In this document: one piece after another, positions 17,724 through 25,869 of the stretch
Layout of the letters: each line of letters starts with the position of its first letter
Position numbering within the stretch: position 1 is the first letter of the stretch
Source of the DNA: an uncultured Opitutaceae bacterium
Lineage (GTDB): Bacteria > Verrucomicrobiota > Verrucomicrobiia > Opitutales > Opitutaceae
Assembly: GCA_903890485.1 (NCBI GenBank)
Contig: CAITBM010000034.1
Coordinates: 1-64,000, forward strand
Length of the DNA stretch: 64,000 bases
Direction of reading: 5' to 3'
The notes under the pieces: model-generated
Told to the model about the DNA's origin: nothing
The model's database searches: none
Seen by the model: the letters and a program-made list of their open reading frames with translations, nothing else
Program-made: the position numbers and the translations under genes

Positions 17724-18232
17724 GTAAATTCGTAAAGCACGGGGTCTCTGCGGGGCGCAGAACCAAGCCCGCTCGCAGGACGCCTACTCGACAGGACGTC
17801 AGTGTTCTCGAAATGAACTTCATCTTCGATTTCATCGTCGAGGGACTCCGGGTCGGTGCCCTCTTCGAGCTTGCGGACCACATGCTCCATAGCCCCATCG
17901 AGCTTCTCGCCCGTCAATTCCGCCATCCGGCGCATCAATCGTCCCATCGCGCGCGGGTCGTTTTCGTCTGCACCCGCGAACTCCCTTTCCATGCGGCCCA
18001 TCGCCTCACCCAAATCGGGCGGAGCCTCGCCTTCGGCCTTGCCCGCCCCCTCTTCCACCGACTTGTTCCACTCCGATCCGCTCCTTGAAACCGAAAAGGA
18101 GGAAAGGAGCTTCCTCATCTCGTATTTCGGGTTTTCGGGGCACTTTGGGATGGCGTTAACCTGCGCCAGCGTCCGTGCATAGAACTGGTAGATGCGGTGG
18201 TTCTGCGGGCAGTAGAATTCGTAGATCGGCAT
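17720..18232 (-). CDS. FmdB-like zinc-ribbon protein with acidic tail
   Basis: Small regulatory-type protein of 170 residues. The N-terminus MPIYEFYCPQNHRIYQF resembles FmdB/CxxC zinc-ribbon proteins. Only one Cys of the first knuckle (Cys8) and one of the second (Cys31, in KCPENPKYEM) are visible, so the ribbon is degenerate and may not bind zinc. After residue 60 the protein becomes acidic and helical (GEAMGRMEREFAGADENDPR). Its ATG at 18230-18232 and its coupling to the IMPase gene are clear. Function is unknown. Confidence 0.7.
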   Translation of the reverse strand: MPIYEFYCPQNHRIYQFYARTLAQVNAIPKCPENPKYEMRKLLSSFSVSRSGSEWNKSVEEGAGKAEGEAPPDLGEAMGRMEREFAGADENDPRAMGRLMRRMAELTGEKLDGAMEHVVRKLEEGTDPESLDDEIEDEVHFENTDVLSSRRPASGLGSAPRRDPVLYEFT

Positions 18233-18344
18233 TTCCGGCGGTCGCGTGGAGCCACACTAGGGCCGCTGGCTGGCGCAGTCAAACTTCGGCGCGGCGGGCC
18301 AAGCGAGGATTGCCATTTCGGGTGGGGCCCGATCAGTCTAGAGA

Positions 18345-20012
18345 ATGAGATTTATTCCCTTAGCGGGCCTGGCCTTTGCAACCCTGCTTGCAGCTTCAGC
18401 GCAGGAAACCCCGTCGAGCCAAGAGCAGGCGGCAGCTCGGATCATGGACCACATCCGGACCCTCGCCTCCGACGAGTTCGAGGGGCGTGCCCCGGGGTCT
18501 GCCGGCGAGGAGAAGACGGTGGCCTTCATGCAGCAGGAATTCCAGAAGCTCGGCCTTAAGCCCGGGAATCCCGACGGGACTTTCGTGCAGAATGTCCCGA
18601 TGGACGGGATAATCTCGATTCCGAGCACGACGTTCGATTTTGGAGGCTCCTCCCTCACCCCCCAGGTGCTCAATGACTATGTCGCCGTGTCCCGGCACAC
18701 GACCGACCAGGTGAACGTGAAGGACAGCGACGTCGTTTTTGTCGGCTACGGCGTCGTAGCCCCGGAGTACGGATGGGACGACTTCAAGGGAGTGGACGTC
18801 CGAGGAAAGACCGTCGTGATGTTGATCAACGACCCGCCGGTTCGCGATCCGAACGATCCCTCGAAGCTCGACCCAAAGATGTTCAAGGGAAAGGCCATGA
18901 CCTACTACGGCCGCTGGACCTACAAGTACGAGGAAGCGTCCGAGAAGGGCGCGGCGGCATGCCTGATCGTGCACGAGACGGGCCCTGCGGGCTACCCCTA
19001 CGCCGTCGTCTCGGGCAGCTGGGGCCGGGAAAACTTCGCGCTTTCAAGCAAGGACGGCAACGCGGGGCGGGTGGCGGTCGAAGGGTGGCTCACACTCGAT
19101 TTCGCAAAGCGGCTTTTTGCGGCTGCGGGCCAGGACTTTGATGCCCTCAAGGCTTCCGCCGTCAGCAAGGACTTCCACCCCGTCGCATTCAAGGCCAAGG
19201 CCAGTTTCTCGATCACCAACAAGGTCCGCCATCTCGCGTCGAGAAACGTGGTCGCCCTCCTCGAGGGCGCCGATCCGGCGCGGCGCGGCGAATTCGTCGT
19301 GTACACCGCGCATTGGGATCATCTCGGCAGGAACCCCCACCTCAAGGGCGACCAAATCTATAACGGGGCCCACGACAACGCCTCCGGCAGCGCGGCCCTC
19401 ATCGAGATTGCCGGGGAGTTCTCGGCCCTGCCGGAGGACCGGCGCCCAAAGCGCTCCATCGTGTTCTTATCGGTGACCGGGGAGGAGCAGGGCCTCTTGG
19501 GCGCAGAATACTATTCCATGCATCCCCTTTACCCGCTGACCAAGACGCTGGCGGACATCAATATGGACGGCATGCAGTCCTCCGGGCCCTCCCGGGACAT
19601 GGAGATCGTGGGCTACGGGAACTCGACACTCGATGACGTCGCCACCGACCTGCTGAAGGCCGAGGGCAGGGTCGTCGTTCCGGACGTCCAGCCGGAAAAG
19701 GGCAGTTTCTACCGCTCCGACCATTTCGAATTTGCGAAGGTCGGGGTACCCGCCCTCTACATGGCTGGCGGTATCGACATCATCGGAAAGCCCGAGGGCT
19801 ACGGCCGGGAGAAGCGCGAGGAGTACGTCGCCAACGACTACCACAAGGTCACCGATGTCATCAAACCGTGGTGGGACCTGCGCGGTGCCGCCCAGGACGC
19901 CGACCTCCTCTTCCAGGTCGGACTGAACGTGGCCAACGCCACGGCCTGGCCCGAATGGAAGCCCGGGTGCGAATTTAAGGACCGCCGGGATGCGATGATG
20001 GCCCGGCGCTAA
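18345..20012 (+). CDS. Secreted M28-family zinc aminopeptidase with PA domain
   Basis: Extracytoplasmic di-zinc peptidase. The 555-residue protein has a signal peptide ([20 protein letters not shown]). A protease-associated domain lies around residues 120-240 ([16 protein letters not shown]). The M28 catalytic core follows: [18 protein letters not shown], the Glu pair in [15 protein letters not shown] and a last ligand in [18 protein letters not shown]. All five metal/catalytic positions look intact. It is divergent from the FmdB-like gene (112-base gap) and is followed 116 bases later by peptide-type ABC permeases, consistent with peptide scavenging, although that link is inference. Confidence 0.9.
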   Translation: MRFIPLAGLAFATLLAASAQETPSSQEQAAARIMDHIRTLASDEFEGRAPGSAGEEKTVAFMQQEFQKLGLKPGNPDGTFVQNVPMDGIISIPSTTFDFGGSSLTPQVLNDYVAVSRHTTDQVNVKDSDVVFVGYGVVAPEYGWDDFKGVDVRGKTVVMLINDPPVRDPNDPSKLDPKMFKGKAMTYYGRWTYKYEEASEKGAAACLIVHETGPAGYPYAVVSGSWGRENFALSSKDGNAGRVAVEGWLTLDFAKRLFAAAGQDFDALKASAVSKDFHPVAFKAKASFSITNKVRHLASRNVVALLEGADPARRGEFVVYTAHWDHLGRNPHLKGDQIYNGAHDNASGSAALIEIAGEFSALPEDRRPKRSIVFLSVTGEEQGLLGAEYYSMHPLYPLTKTLADINMDGMQSSGPSRDMEIVGYGNSTLDDVATDLLKAEGRVVVPDVQPEKGSFYRSDHFEFAKVGVPALYMAGGIDIIGKPEGYGREKREEYVANDYHKVTDVIKPWWDLRGAAQDADLLFQVGLNVANATAWPEWKPGCEFKDRRDAMMARR

Positions 20013-20128
20013 AGGCCCCCCCCTCCCCTCCTACCCACGATGAAGAGCTCCTCGCCTGGATCCCCACTCCCGACCCGCGGCGGGGACTCGGCGTCCCGGG
20101 GCTTCGCAGAAGGGAGAGCCAGCCTCCA

Positions 20129-21046
20129 ATGATCCGATTTGTGGCCCAACGACTTCTCCAGACCATTCCGGTGGTCTGGGTGATCATCACGGCGACCTTC
20201 TTCATGATCCGATTTGTGCCCGGGGGGCCGTTCACGGCCGAGCGGGCGGTCGCGCCGGAGATCATGCGCAACCTGGAGGCGCACTACGGGCTCAACAAGC
20301 CGCTCTACGAGCAATACTTCGACTACTGCGGGAAGATCCTGCGCGGGGACCTGGGACCGTCGTTCAAGTACCCGACCCGAACCGTGAACGAGATCATCGC
20401 GGACAAGCTGCCCGTCAGCATTGAGCTAGGCCTCTTGTCCCTTGCCGTGGCCCTTGGCCTCGGCCTTCCGCTCGGGGTACTGGCCGCCGTGAAGCGCAAC
20501 ACCTGGGTCGACTACGTCTGCTCCGCGTTCGCCATGATCGGCATCTGCATCCCGACGTTCGTGATGGGGCCGATCCTGATCCTTGTTTTCGCAATTCACT
20601 TCGGTTGGTTCAACGCCTCGGGATGGTACGGCCCCATAGACCGGGTGCTGCCGAGCCTTACCCTGGGCCTGGTCTACGCGGCCTACGTGGCCCGCCTCAC
20701 CCGGGGCGGGATGCTCGAGGTGCTCAGCCAGGACTACATCCGCACGGCGCGGGCCAAGGGAGCCAGCGAGACGCGGGTCATCCTGAAGCACGCCCTCAGG
20801 GGAGGCCTCACTCCCGTCGTTTCATTCCTGGGGCCCGCGATCGCGGGGATCGTGACCGGCTCCTTCGTGATCGAGACGATATTCCAGATCCCCGGGATCG
20901 GCCGCGAGTTCGTGAACTCCGCCTTCAACCGCGACTACACGCTGGTCCTTGGGACGGTGGTCCTCTACGCCGGGTTCATCATCGGGATGAACCTGGCCGT
21001 GGACATCGTGCAGGTCTGGCTCAACCCCAAGCTCAAATTCGAATGA
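20129..21046 (+). CDS. oppB: Oligopeptide-type ABC transporter permease (OppB/DppB family)
   Basis: Inner-membrane permease half of an ABC importer for peptides or related solutes. The 305-residue protein has the family N-terminus (one membrane segment then FFMIRFVPGGPF), five further hydrophobic segments and the EAA coupling loop IRTARAKGASETRVILKHAL. A 15-base sequence encoding MIRFV occurs at the start codon and again 75 bases later. It overlaps the next permease gene by ATGA. No substrate-binding protein and no OppD/OppF-like ATPases are nearby, so the rest of the transporter must be elsewhere. Confidence 0.92.
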   Translation: MIRFVAQRLLQTIPVVWVIITATFFMIRFVPGGPFTAERAVAPEIMRNLEAHYGLNKPLYEQYFDYCGKILRGDLGPSFKYPTRTVNEIIADKLPVSIELGLLSLAVALGLGLPLGVLAAVKRNTWVDYVCSAFAMIGICIPTFVMGPILILVFAIHFGWFNASGWYGPIDRVLPSLTLGLVYAAYVARLTRGGMLEVLSQDYIRTARAKGASETRVILKHALRGGLTPVVSFLGPAIAGIVTGSFVIETIFQIPGIGREFVNSAFNRDYTLVLGTVVLYAGFIIGMNLAVDIVQVWLNPKLKFE

Positions 21047-21909
21047 GCACCGCCGAAACAGAGCGCGGGCAATCCCTCTGGAGCGACGCCTGGCACAGGC
21101 TCAAGAGCAACCGCCTGGCGATCGCGGGGGCCTTGGTGCTGGTCGTCCTGGCGCTCGCCTGCGCCGCCGGCCCCGTGTTTTCCCAGTCCTATGAGGAGCA
21201 GAACCTGGACCTTGGGGCCATGCCGCCCTCCCCCCAGCACTGGCTCGGGACCGACACCCTGGGCCGAGACCTCCTGGCCCGGATCCTCTATGGCGGGCGG
21301 ATTTCCATAACGGTGGGATTGGTCGCGACCTTTGTCGCCCTCGCCATCGGCGTCACCTACGGGGCCGTCGCGGGGTTCATCGGGGGAAAGGTTGACGCCG
21401 TCATGATGCGCGTGGTCGACATCCTCTACGCCCTGCCGTTCGCCATCTTTGTCATCCTCCTGATGGTGTTCTTCGGAAGGAATATCTTCCTCCTGTTCTT
21501 CGCGATCGGGGCCGTCGAATGGCTCACGATGGCGCGTATCGTTCGGGGCCAGGTGATGTCCATCAAGAAAATGGAGTTCATCGAGGCAGCGCGGGCACTG
21601 GGACTTGGACGCCGAAGGATCATCTTCAAGCACCTGATCCCCAACGTCCTCGGCCCGGTGATTGTCTATACAACCCTCACCATTCCCGCCGTGATGCTCC
21701 TCGAGGCCTTCCTCAGCTTCCTCGGCCTCGGGGTCCAGGCGCCCATGAGCTCCTGGGGCGTCCTCATCAAGGACGGCTCGGAGAAGATGGAGGAGTACTG
21801 GTGGCTCCTGGTCTTCCCCGGCGCGCTCTTCTCCCTGACGCTTTTCTCGCTCAATTTCCTCGGCGACGGCCTTCGCGACGCTTTGGATGTGCGCGCCTCC
21901 AAAGACTGA
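21043..21909 (+). CDS. oppC: Oligopeptide-type ABC transporter permease (OppC/DppC family)
   Basis: Second permease half, pairing with the OppB-like protein. The 288-residue product starts at the ATG inside the ATGA overlap. It has the OppC N-terminal domain (WHRLKSNRLAIAGALVLVV), LGTDTLGRDLLARILYGGRIS, six membrane segments in total and the EAA loop FIEAARALGLGRRRIIFKHL. Length and architecture are normal. The peptide assignment rests on family; other solutes such as microcin-like compounds cannot be excluded. Confidence 0.92.
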   Translation: MSTAETERGQSLWSDAWHRLKSNRLAIAGALVLVVLALACAAGPVFSQSYEEQNLDLGAMPPSPQHWLGTDTLGRDLLARILYGGRISITVGLVATFVALAIGVTYGAVAGFIGGKVDAVMMRVVDILYALPFAIFVILLMVFFGRNIFLLFFAIGAVEWLTMARIVRGQVMSIKKMEFIEAARALGLGRRRIIFKHLIPNVLGPVIVYTTLTIPAVMLLEAFLSFLGLGVQAPMSSWGVLIKDGSEKMEEYWWLLVFPGALFSLTLFSLNFLGDGLRDALDVRASKD

Positions 21910-21930
21910 CGCCCCGCCAACAGGCCACCC

Positions 21931-23679
21931 ATGCTCGGACGCTTTAAGCCCTACCTTCCCTACCTGCGACCCGTGAGGGGAACCCTCGTGTGGGCAATCC
22001 TGGCGGGAATCATCTACGGGGCGTCCAACGGCGCGGGCCTGCCGCTGATGATCAACTACGTCTTCCCGCGGGTCTTCGGCGACAGCCCGGCGGCAATGAC
22101 GGCCTGGAAGGTCGTCGCCGTGGCCATGTGGCTGCCCCTCGTCTTCACCGTACGGGGCGTCGCCGGGTACCTCAACAGCTACCTGATCCAGTCGGCGGGC
22201 GTGCGGATCCTGGAGGCCATCCGGCTCGATTATTTCCGCAAGCTCCAGGTCCTCTCGCTCTCGTTTCTCCAGAAGCAGACCACGGGGGACCTGATCTCCC
22301 GTGGCCTTGCCGACACCAACCAGCTGCAGACGACCCTGACCACCGTGGCCAACGACGGCATGAAGCAGCCGGCGACCCTCCTCTTCGCGCTCGGCTCGGT
22401 CGTCTACATCACCTCCCATGAGAAGGGCAGCGCCCTGATGGTGGCCTGCCTGGCCATCATCCCCCTGTGCGTGTTCCCAATCCGGTTCGTCGGCAAGAAG
22501 CTCGTGAAGCGCGCCTACCAGATGCAGACGCAGATGGGATCGGTCACGAACAGCCTCTCCGAGAACCTGGGCGCGGCCAAGGAGGTCAGGGCCTTCGGAC
22601 TTGAGGAGCGCCAGGCACGGGCCTTCTCCCAGGAAACCTCCGCCCTGATCAAGGTGCAGCTTAAGGTCGCCAAGTATGCCCAGTCCCTCACGCCCGCCAT
22701 CGAGATCATCTCCGCCTTCGGCATCGCGGTCGTCTTCATCTACGCCTACTACGCCGGCGTCCAGCTGAAGTCCTTTCTGACGATCGTCGCGGCCCTCTAC
22801 ATGAGCTACGACCCTGTGAAGAAGCTCGGCGCCATCAACAACGAGATCAAGCGGGGCGAGGCGGCGCTCGACCGCCTGGAGGTCGTCTTCAACGAGCCGG
22901 TCACGATCCGGGACCCCGAGCACCCCTCGGAAGTCGGCCGCGCGCGGGGAGACATCGCCTTCCGGGACGTCACCTTCGCCTACAAGTCGGACGAGCCTGT
23001 CCTCACGAGCGTGTCCGCCGAGATTCCCGCCGGGACCGTTTGCGCCCTGGTGGGCCCGAGCGGCGCGGGAAAGACAACCTTCGCCAACCTGGTGCCGCGG
23101 TTCTTCGACGCCGAATCGGGCACCATCACGATCGACGGGGTCGACATCCGCAGCATGCGCCTCTCGGACCTTCGGCGAAACATAGCCCTGGTTTCCCAGG
23201 ACCCGATGCTCTTTAACGACACGGTCTACAACAACCTGCTCCTGGGGCGGCTTGACGCCACTCCCGAGGAGGTGAAGGCGGCCGCCGTCCAAGCCCATGC
23301 CGACGAGTTCATCCGCTCCTTCCCCGATGGCTACGACACGGTGGTCGGCGAGCGAGGCGCCCGCCTTTCCGGGGGGCAGAAGCAGCGCCTGGCGGTGGCG
23401 CGAGCCTTCCTGCGGAACGCGCCGATCCTTATCCTCGACGAGGCGACCTCGGCGCTCGATTCCCAAAGCGAACAGATGATCCAGGATGCACTCCGGAAAT
23501 TGGTTGTGGGAAAGACCGTGCTGATCATCGCGCATCGCTTCAGCACGATCCGCGACGCAAGCCTGATCCTGGTCTTCGACAAGGGCCTCATCGTCGCCCG
23601 GGGCAACCACTCGGAGCTCTACGCCTCCGAGGGCCTCTACCGGACGCTCTACGACCGGCAGCGCACCGAGGCGGCCTGA
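21931..23679 (+). CDS. msbA: MsbA-type ABC exporter (fused membrane and ATPase domains)
   Basis: Half-transporter that flips lipid A-core or other lipids across the inner membrane. The 582-residue protein has six membrane segments (about 15-310) and a nucleotide-binding domain with Walker A GPSGAGKTT, signature LSGGQKQRLAVARAF, Walker B ILILDEATSALDSQ and the H-loop IAHRFSTI. It is followed after 10 bases by a GT9 heptosyltransferase-like gene, as often seen in LPS loci, which supports an MsbA-like role. A multidrug or peptide exporter role remains possible. Confidence 0.85.
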   Translation: MLGRFKPYLPYLRPVRGTLVWAILAGIIYGASNGAGLPLMINYVFPRVFGDSPAAMTAWKVVAVAMWLPLVFTVRGVAGYLNSYLIQSAGVRILEAIRLDYFRKLQVLSLSFLQKQTTGDLISRGLADTNQLQTTLTTVANDGMKQPATLLFALGSVVYITSHEKGSALMVACLAIIPLCVFPIRFVGKKLVKRAYQMQTQMGSVTNSLSENLGAAKEVRAFGLEERQARAFSQETSALIKVQLKVAKYAQSLTPAIEIISAFGIAVVFIYAYYAGVQLKSFLTIVAALYMSYDPVKKLGAINNEIKRGEAALDRLEVVFNEPVTIRDPEHPSEVGRARGDIAFRDVTFAYKSDEPVLTSVSAEIPAGTVCALVGPSGAGKTTFANLVPRFFDAESGTITIDGVDIRSMRLSDLRRNIALVSQDPMLFNDTVYNNLLLGRLDATPEEVKAAAVQAHADEFIRSFPDGYDTVVGERGARLSGGQKQRLAVARAFLRNAPILILDEATSALDSQSEQMIQDALRKLVVGKTVLIIAHRFSTIRDASLILVFDKGLIVARGNHSELYASEGLYRTLYDRQRTEAA

Positions 23680-23689
23680 GCGGCGGCCC

Positions 23690-24721
23690 ATGGAGACCAC
23701 CCCGAGGATCCTCGTGATCAGGCGCCGGTACCTGGGCGACGTGGTCCTGCTTGGCTCGCTCCTGAGGAACCTCCGCCTTCACCGGCCTGAAGCCCACCTC
23801 TCCGCCCTGGTGGAGCCCCGGTGGTCGCCGATCCTTTCCCTTAACCCCGATCTCGACCAAGTGATCGAGCTACCCAAGGGCCTGTCGGCCTGGCCCGGGT
23901 TCGTGCGGAAAGTCCGATCGGATGGATTCACCCACATCCTCGACATCGACAACACCGAGAAGACGGCCTTGGTGTCGCGCCTGAGCGGGGCGCCGGTGCG
24001 CGTGGCCTTGCACCACGGACACCATTCCCTCAAGCTGAGGGGCCTCTACACGCACGTGGCCTACGAGCCCGAGGCCGAGCACGAGGCCCAGCCGATCAGC
24101 GAGTACTACCTCAAGGCGCTCGGCCCCATCGGGGTCCCGGTGTCGACGCGCGAGGTGCGCCTCGTTCCTCGCCAGGAGGACGTCCAGGAGTGGCGCCGCT
24201 TCGTGGGCGCCCAGGGCAGGACGCTCCTCGTTCACCCGGGCAGCCGAAGCGCCTGGAGAATCTGGCCAACCGACCGCTTCGCAGCCCTTTGCGACAGGGT
24301 CCAGGACCTGCTCGGCATCCAGGTGGTCCTGGTCGGAGGCCCCTCGGAGAGCGGGTTGGTCGCCTCGATTCGCTCCAAGGCCAAGACCCACCTTCTGGCG
24401 GTGGACCAAACCCTTTCACTCCCCCAGTTCGCCGCCCTCGCGACCGCCTGCTCGGTGATGCTCTGCCACGACAGCGGCCCCATGCATGTCGCTGCAGCCG
24501 TGGGTACGCCGGTGGTTGCCCTCTACGGATCCCAGAACCCCGTGCTCTTCAGGCCCCACGGGGACGGCCATGCGCAGCTTGTCCCGCCCTCGCCCTGCGT
24601 CGCGTGCGTGGCCCCGGAAAAGTGCATTCCCGGCGACTCCTACCACAACTTCTGCGTTCGCATGCACAGCGTCGACCAGGTCTTTGCGGCGGTCAGCTCC
24701 TCACTGGGGAGAACGCATTAA
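23690..24721 (+). CDS. Glycosyltransferase family 9 (heptosyltransferase-like)
   Basis: Likely adds ADP-heptose to the LPS inner core on the cytoplasmic face of the inner membrane. The 343-residue protein begins with the GT9 signature ILVIRRRYLGDVVLLGSLL. The C-terminal domain has VHPGSRSAWRIWPTDRFAAL and the nucleotide-sugar site CHDSGPMHVAAAVGTPVVAL. It lies between the MsbA-like exporter and a DUF721 gene with minimal spacing. The heptose-precursor genes at about 52.1-53.7 kb support heptose use in this organism. The exact acceptor is unknown. Confidence 0.88.
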   Translation: METTPRILVIRRRYLGDVVLLGSLLRNLRLHRPEAHLSALVEPRWSPILSLNPDLDQVIELPKGLSAWPGFVRKVRSDGFTHILDIDNTEKTALVSRLSGAPVRVALHHGHHSLKLRGLYTHVAYEPEAEHEAQPISEYYLKALGPIGVPVSTREVRLVPRQEDVQEWRRFVGAQGRTLLVHPGSRSAWRIWPTDRFAALCDRVQDLLGIQVVLVGGPSESGLVASIRSKAKTHLLAVDQTLSLPQFAALATACSVMLCHDSGPMHVAAAVGTPVVALYGSQNPVLFRPHGDGHAQLVPPSPCVACVAPEKCIPGDSYHNFCVRMHSVDQVFAAVSSSLGRTH

Positions 24722-24724
24722 GCC

Positions 24725-25111
24725 ATGTCGGACGAGCCGCACAGACTGAGCCGGTTGGCAGAGGACCTGATCGCCTCCCTTCGCAGGATACCTTCGGAGG
24801 ACCCGAGGGGTATTCGGCGCAAGCCGTCCAAAGGGGTATCGGAGGTGATTGAGGCGCTGAAGGCCAAATACGGCATCGGGGTGCCGACCGCCGAGCAGGC
24901 CATCCGCGACGTTTGGCCCGAAATCGTGGGGCCGGCGAACGCCTCCTATTCGAACGCGGTGCGGATCGACGAACGCGGACGGCTGATCATTCATGCGACC
25001 CACGCCGTCGTGCGCAACGAGCTGTTCCTCAATAGGGCCGAGATTCTGGGGCGGATCCGCAAGGTACCCGGCTGCACGGCCGTCAAGCAGCTGCACCTGA
25101 TCCAGGGTTAA
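24725..25111 (+). CDS. DUF721-family protein
   Basis: Small cytoplasmic protein of 128 residues related to the DUF721/DciA-like group, some members of which load the replicative helicase. The sequence has the conserved core: VWPEIVGPANASYSNAVRI, then RLIIHATHAVVRNELFLNRAEIL. The N-terminus is basic and Pro-rich. It starts 4 bases after the glycosyltransferase stop, so it is probably co-transcribed. A DNA replication role is family-based inference. Confidence 0.75.
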   Translation: MSDEPHRLSRLAEDLIASLRRIPSEDPRGIRRKPSKGVSEVIEALKAKYGIGVPTAEQAIRDVWPEIVGPANASYSNAVRIDERGRLIIHATHAVVRNELFLNRAEILGRIRKVPGCTAVKQLHLIQG

Positions 25112-25339
25112 CCCCCAAAAGGGGGTGAATTTTGGCCTTGCGCCTAGGAGCCGGGTTTTTGAAGTTATTCCCTTGCGTCAGTGGGTTCCCGTCAGTTGAG
25201 GGGCCCGCCATGACTGGTCCGGCATCCCGCCGGGCTGGAACGGTGACGCCGGCTGCGCCGGGGCGAACCCCCGGTGGGGCTGGTGGCACGGGGCTCTGAA
25301 AGGAGTCTCCTACAGTCATGCAATCCAACTACATACAAA
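25112..25339 (+). promoter_or_regulatory. Structured rpsO leader with competing hairpins
   Basis: This 228-base gap before rpsO is very GC-rich in its second half. Two hairpins compete for the same bases: CCGGC-TGC-GCCGG (25249-25261) and an 8-bp stem (25256-25276) with loop CGAAC. An AGGAG at 25301-25305 is followed one base later by CTCCT, which could mask it. A small hairpin CCCCC-AAAA-GGGGG opens the gap at 25112. S15 is known to control its own mRNA through leader structures in several bacteria, each with a different RNA fold, so an autoregulatory site is plausible. No promoter could be fixed with confidence. Confidence 0.5.
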
Positions 25340-25356
25340 ATGCCTACAGTCGTTAA
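25318..25356 (+). CDS. Possible 12-codon leader peptide overlapping rpsO start
   Basis: ATG at 25318 opens a frame of 12 codons ([12 protein letters not shown]) ending in TAA at 25354-25356. AGGAG lies 12 bases upstream. The frame runs across the rpsO start codon at 25340, which itself has no ribosome-binding site. It may therefore deliver ribosomes to rpsO by coupling, or regulate access. The nine bases CCTACAGTC occur just before this ATG (25309-25317) and again just after the rpsO ATG (25343-25351). Speculative, as such short frames arise by chance. Confidence 0.3.
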   Translation: MQSNYIQNAYSR

Positions 25357-25603
25357 GCCCGAGATCATCGCAGAGTACAAAATCCACGAAAAGGACACCG
25401 GATCGAGCGAGGTGCAAATCGCTCTTCTCACCGCACGCATCAACCACCTGACCGAGCACCTTCGGACCCACCGGAAGGACTTCCACTCCCGCCGCGGACT
25501 GCTCCAGATGGCGAGCCGCCGTCGCAAGCTGCTCGATTACCTCAAGCACCATAATCTGCCCAAGTACAACGAACTGCTGCAGAAGCTAAATCTGCGCAAA
25601 TAA
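25340..25603 (+). CDS. rpsO: 30S ribosomal protein S15
   Basis: Primary 16S rRNA-binding protein of the small-subunit platform. The 87-residue product has the S15 signature: [22 protein letters not shown], then [25 protein letters not shown] (given here as two stretches of the four-helix fold). The start is the ATG at 25340 because [21 protein letters not shown] matches the family N-terminus. No Shine-Dalgarno precedes it directly. It is followed by a strong hairpin terminator and then pnp, the conserved rpsO-pnp order. Confidence 0.97.
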   Translation: MPTVVKPEIIAEYKIHEKDTGSSEVQIALLTARINHLTEHLRTHRKDFHSRRGLLQMASRRRKLLDYLKHHNLPKYNELLQKLNLRK

Positions 25604-25615
25604 CGCTTTCGCCAC

Positions 25616-25650
25616 ACAGGCGACCCGATCCGCGGGTCGCCTGTTGTCAT
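25616..25650 (+). terminator. Hairpin terminator or attenuator after rpsO
   Basis: A perfect 12-bp stem, ACAGGCGACCCG paired with CGGGTCGCCTGT, with a 5-base loop, begins 13 bases after the rpsO stop. It is followed by TGTCATT rather than a pure T-run. It probably terminates or attenuates readthrough from rpsO into pnp. Confidence 0.75.
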
Positions 25651-25676
25651 TAGGACACTCGACACGGAAGCGGGAC

Positions 25677-25734
25677 ATTTCCGTTTGGCGCCCGGAGCCA
25701 GACCCACGGCACACCTGGGGCGCCAAACGGAAAT
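25677..25734 (+). promoter_or_regulatory. 17-bp perfect inverted repeat between rpsO and pnp
   Basis: Arms ATTTCCGTTTGGCGCCC (25677-25693) and its exact complement (25718-25734) flank a 24-base spacer. In RNA this is a long stable stem in the pnp 5' untranslated region. A second, smaller repeat, TCTCGA-8-TCGAGA, follows at 25736-25755. In E. coli the pnp leader forms a long stem that RNase III cuts, letting PNPase repress its own synthesis. An analogous role here is inference. The arms could also bind a protein as DNA. Confidence 0.6.
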
Positions 25735-25869
25735 CTCTCGAGTCTAGTATCGAGACCGACGCAAGCACGCAGGGCCCGCGCGCCCTGTGCCGTAGCTATC
25801 CAGAAACCCAGAGACCGGCACCCCAACTCTTGCCGGCAGTTGATACTTAAGAAGAAAGAAATCAAAGAC

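Noticed and set aside
20965-23700. 911-codon open frame opposite the oppC and msbA genes
   Set aside because: It spans two well-supported genes on the other strand and reads as low-complexity Gly/Asp/Glu/Arg/His sequence with no family motif.
25285-25297. TGGCACGGGGC resembling a sigma-54 -24 box before rpsO
   Set aside because: The -12 position reads TCTGA rather than TTGCA, so it lacks the essential GC.
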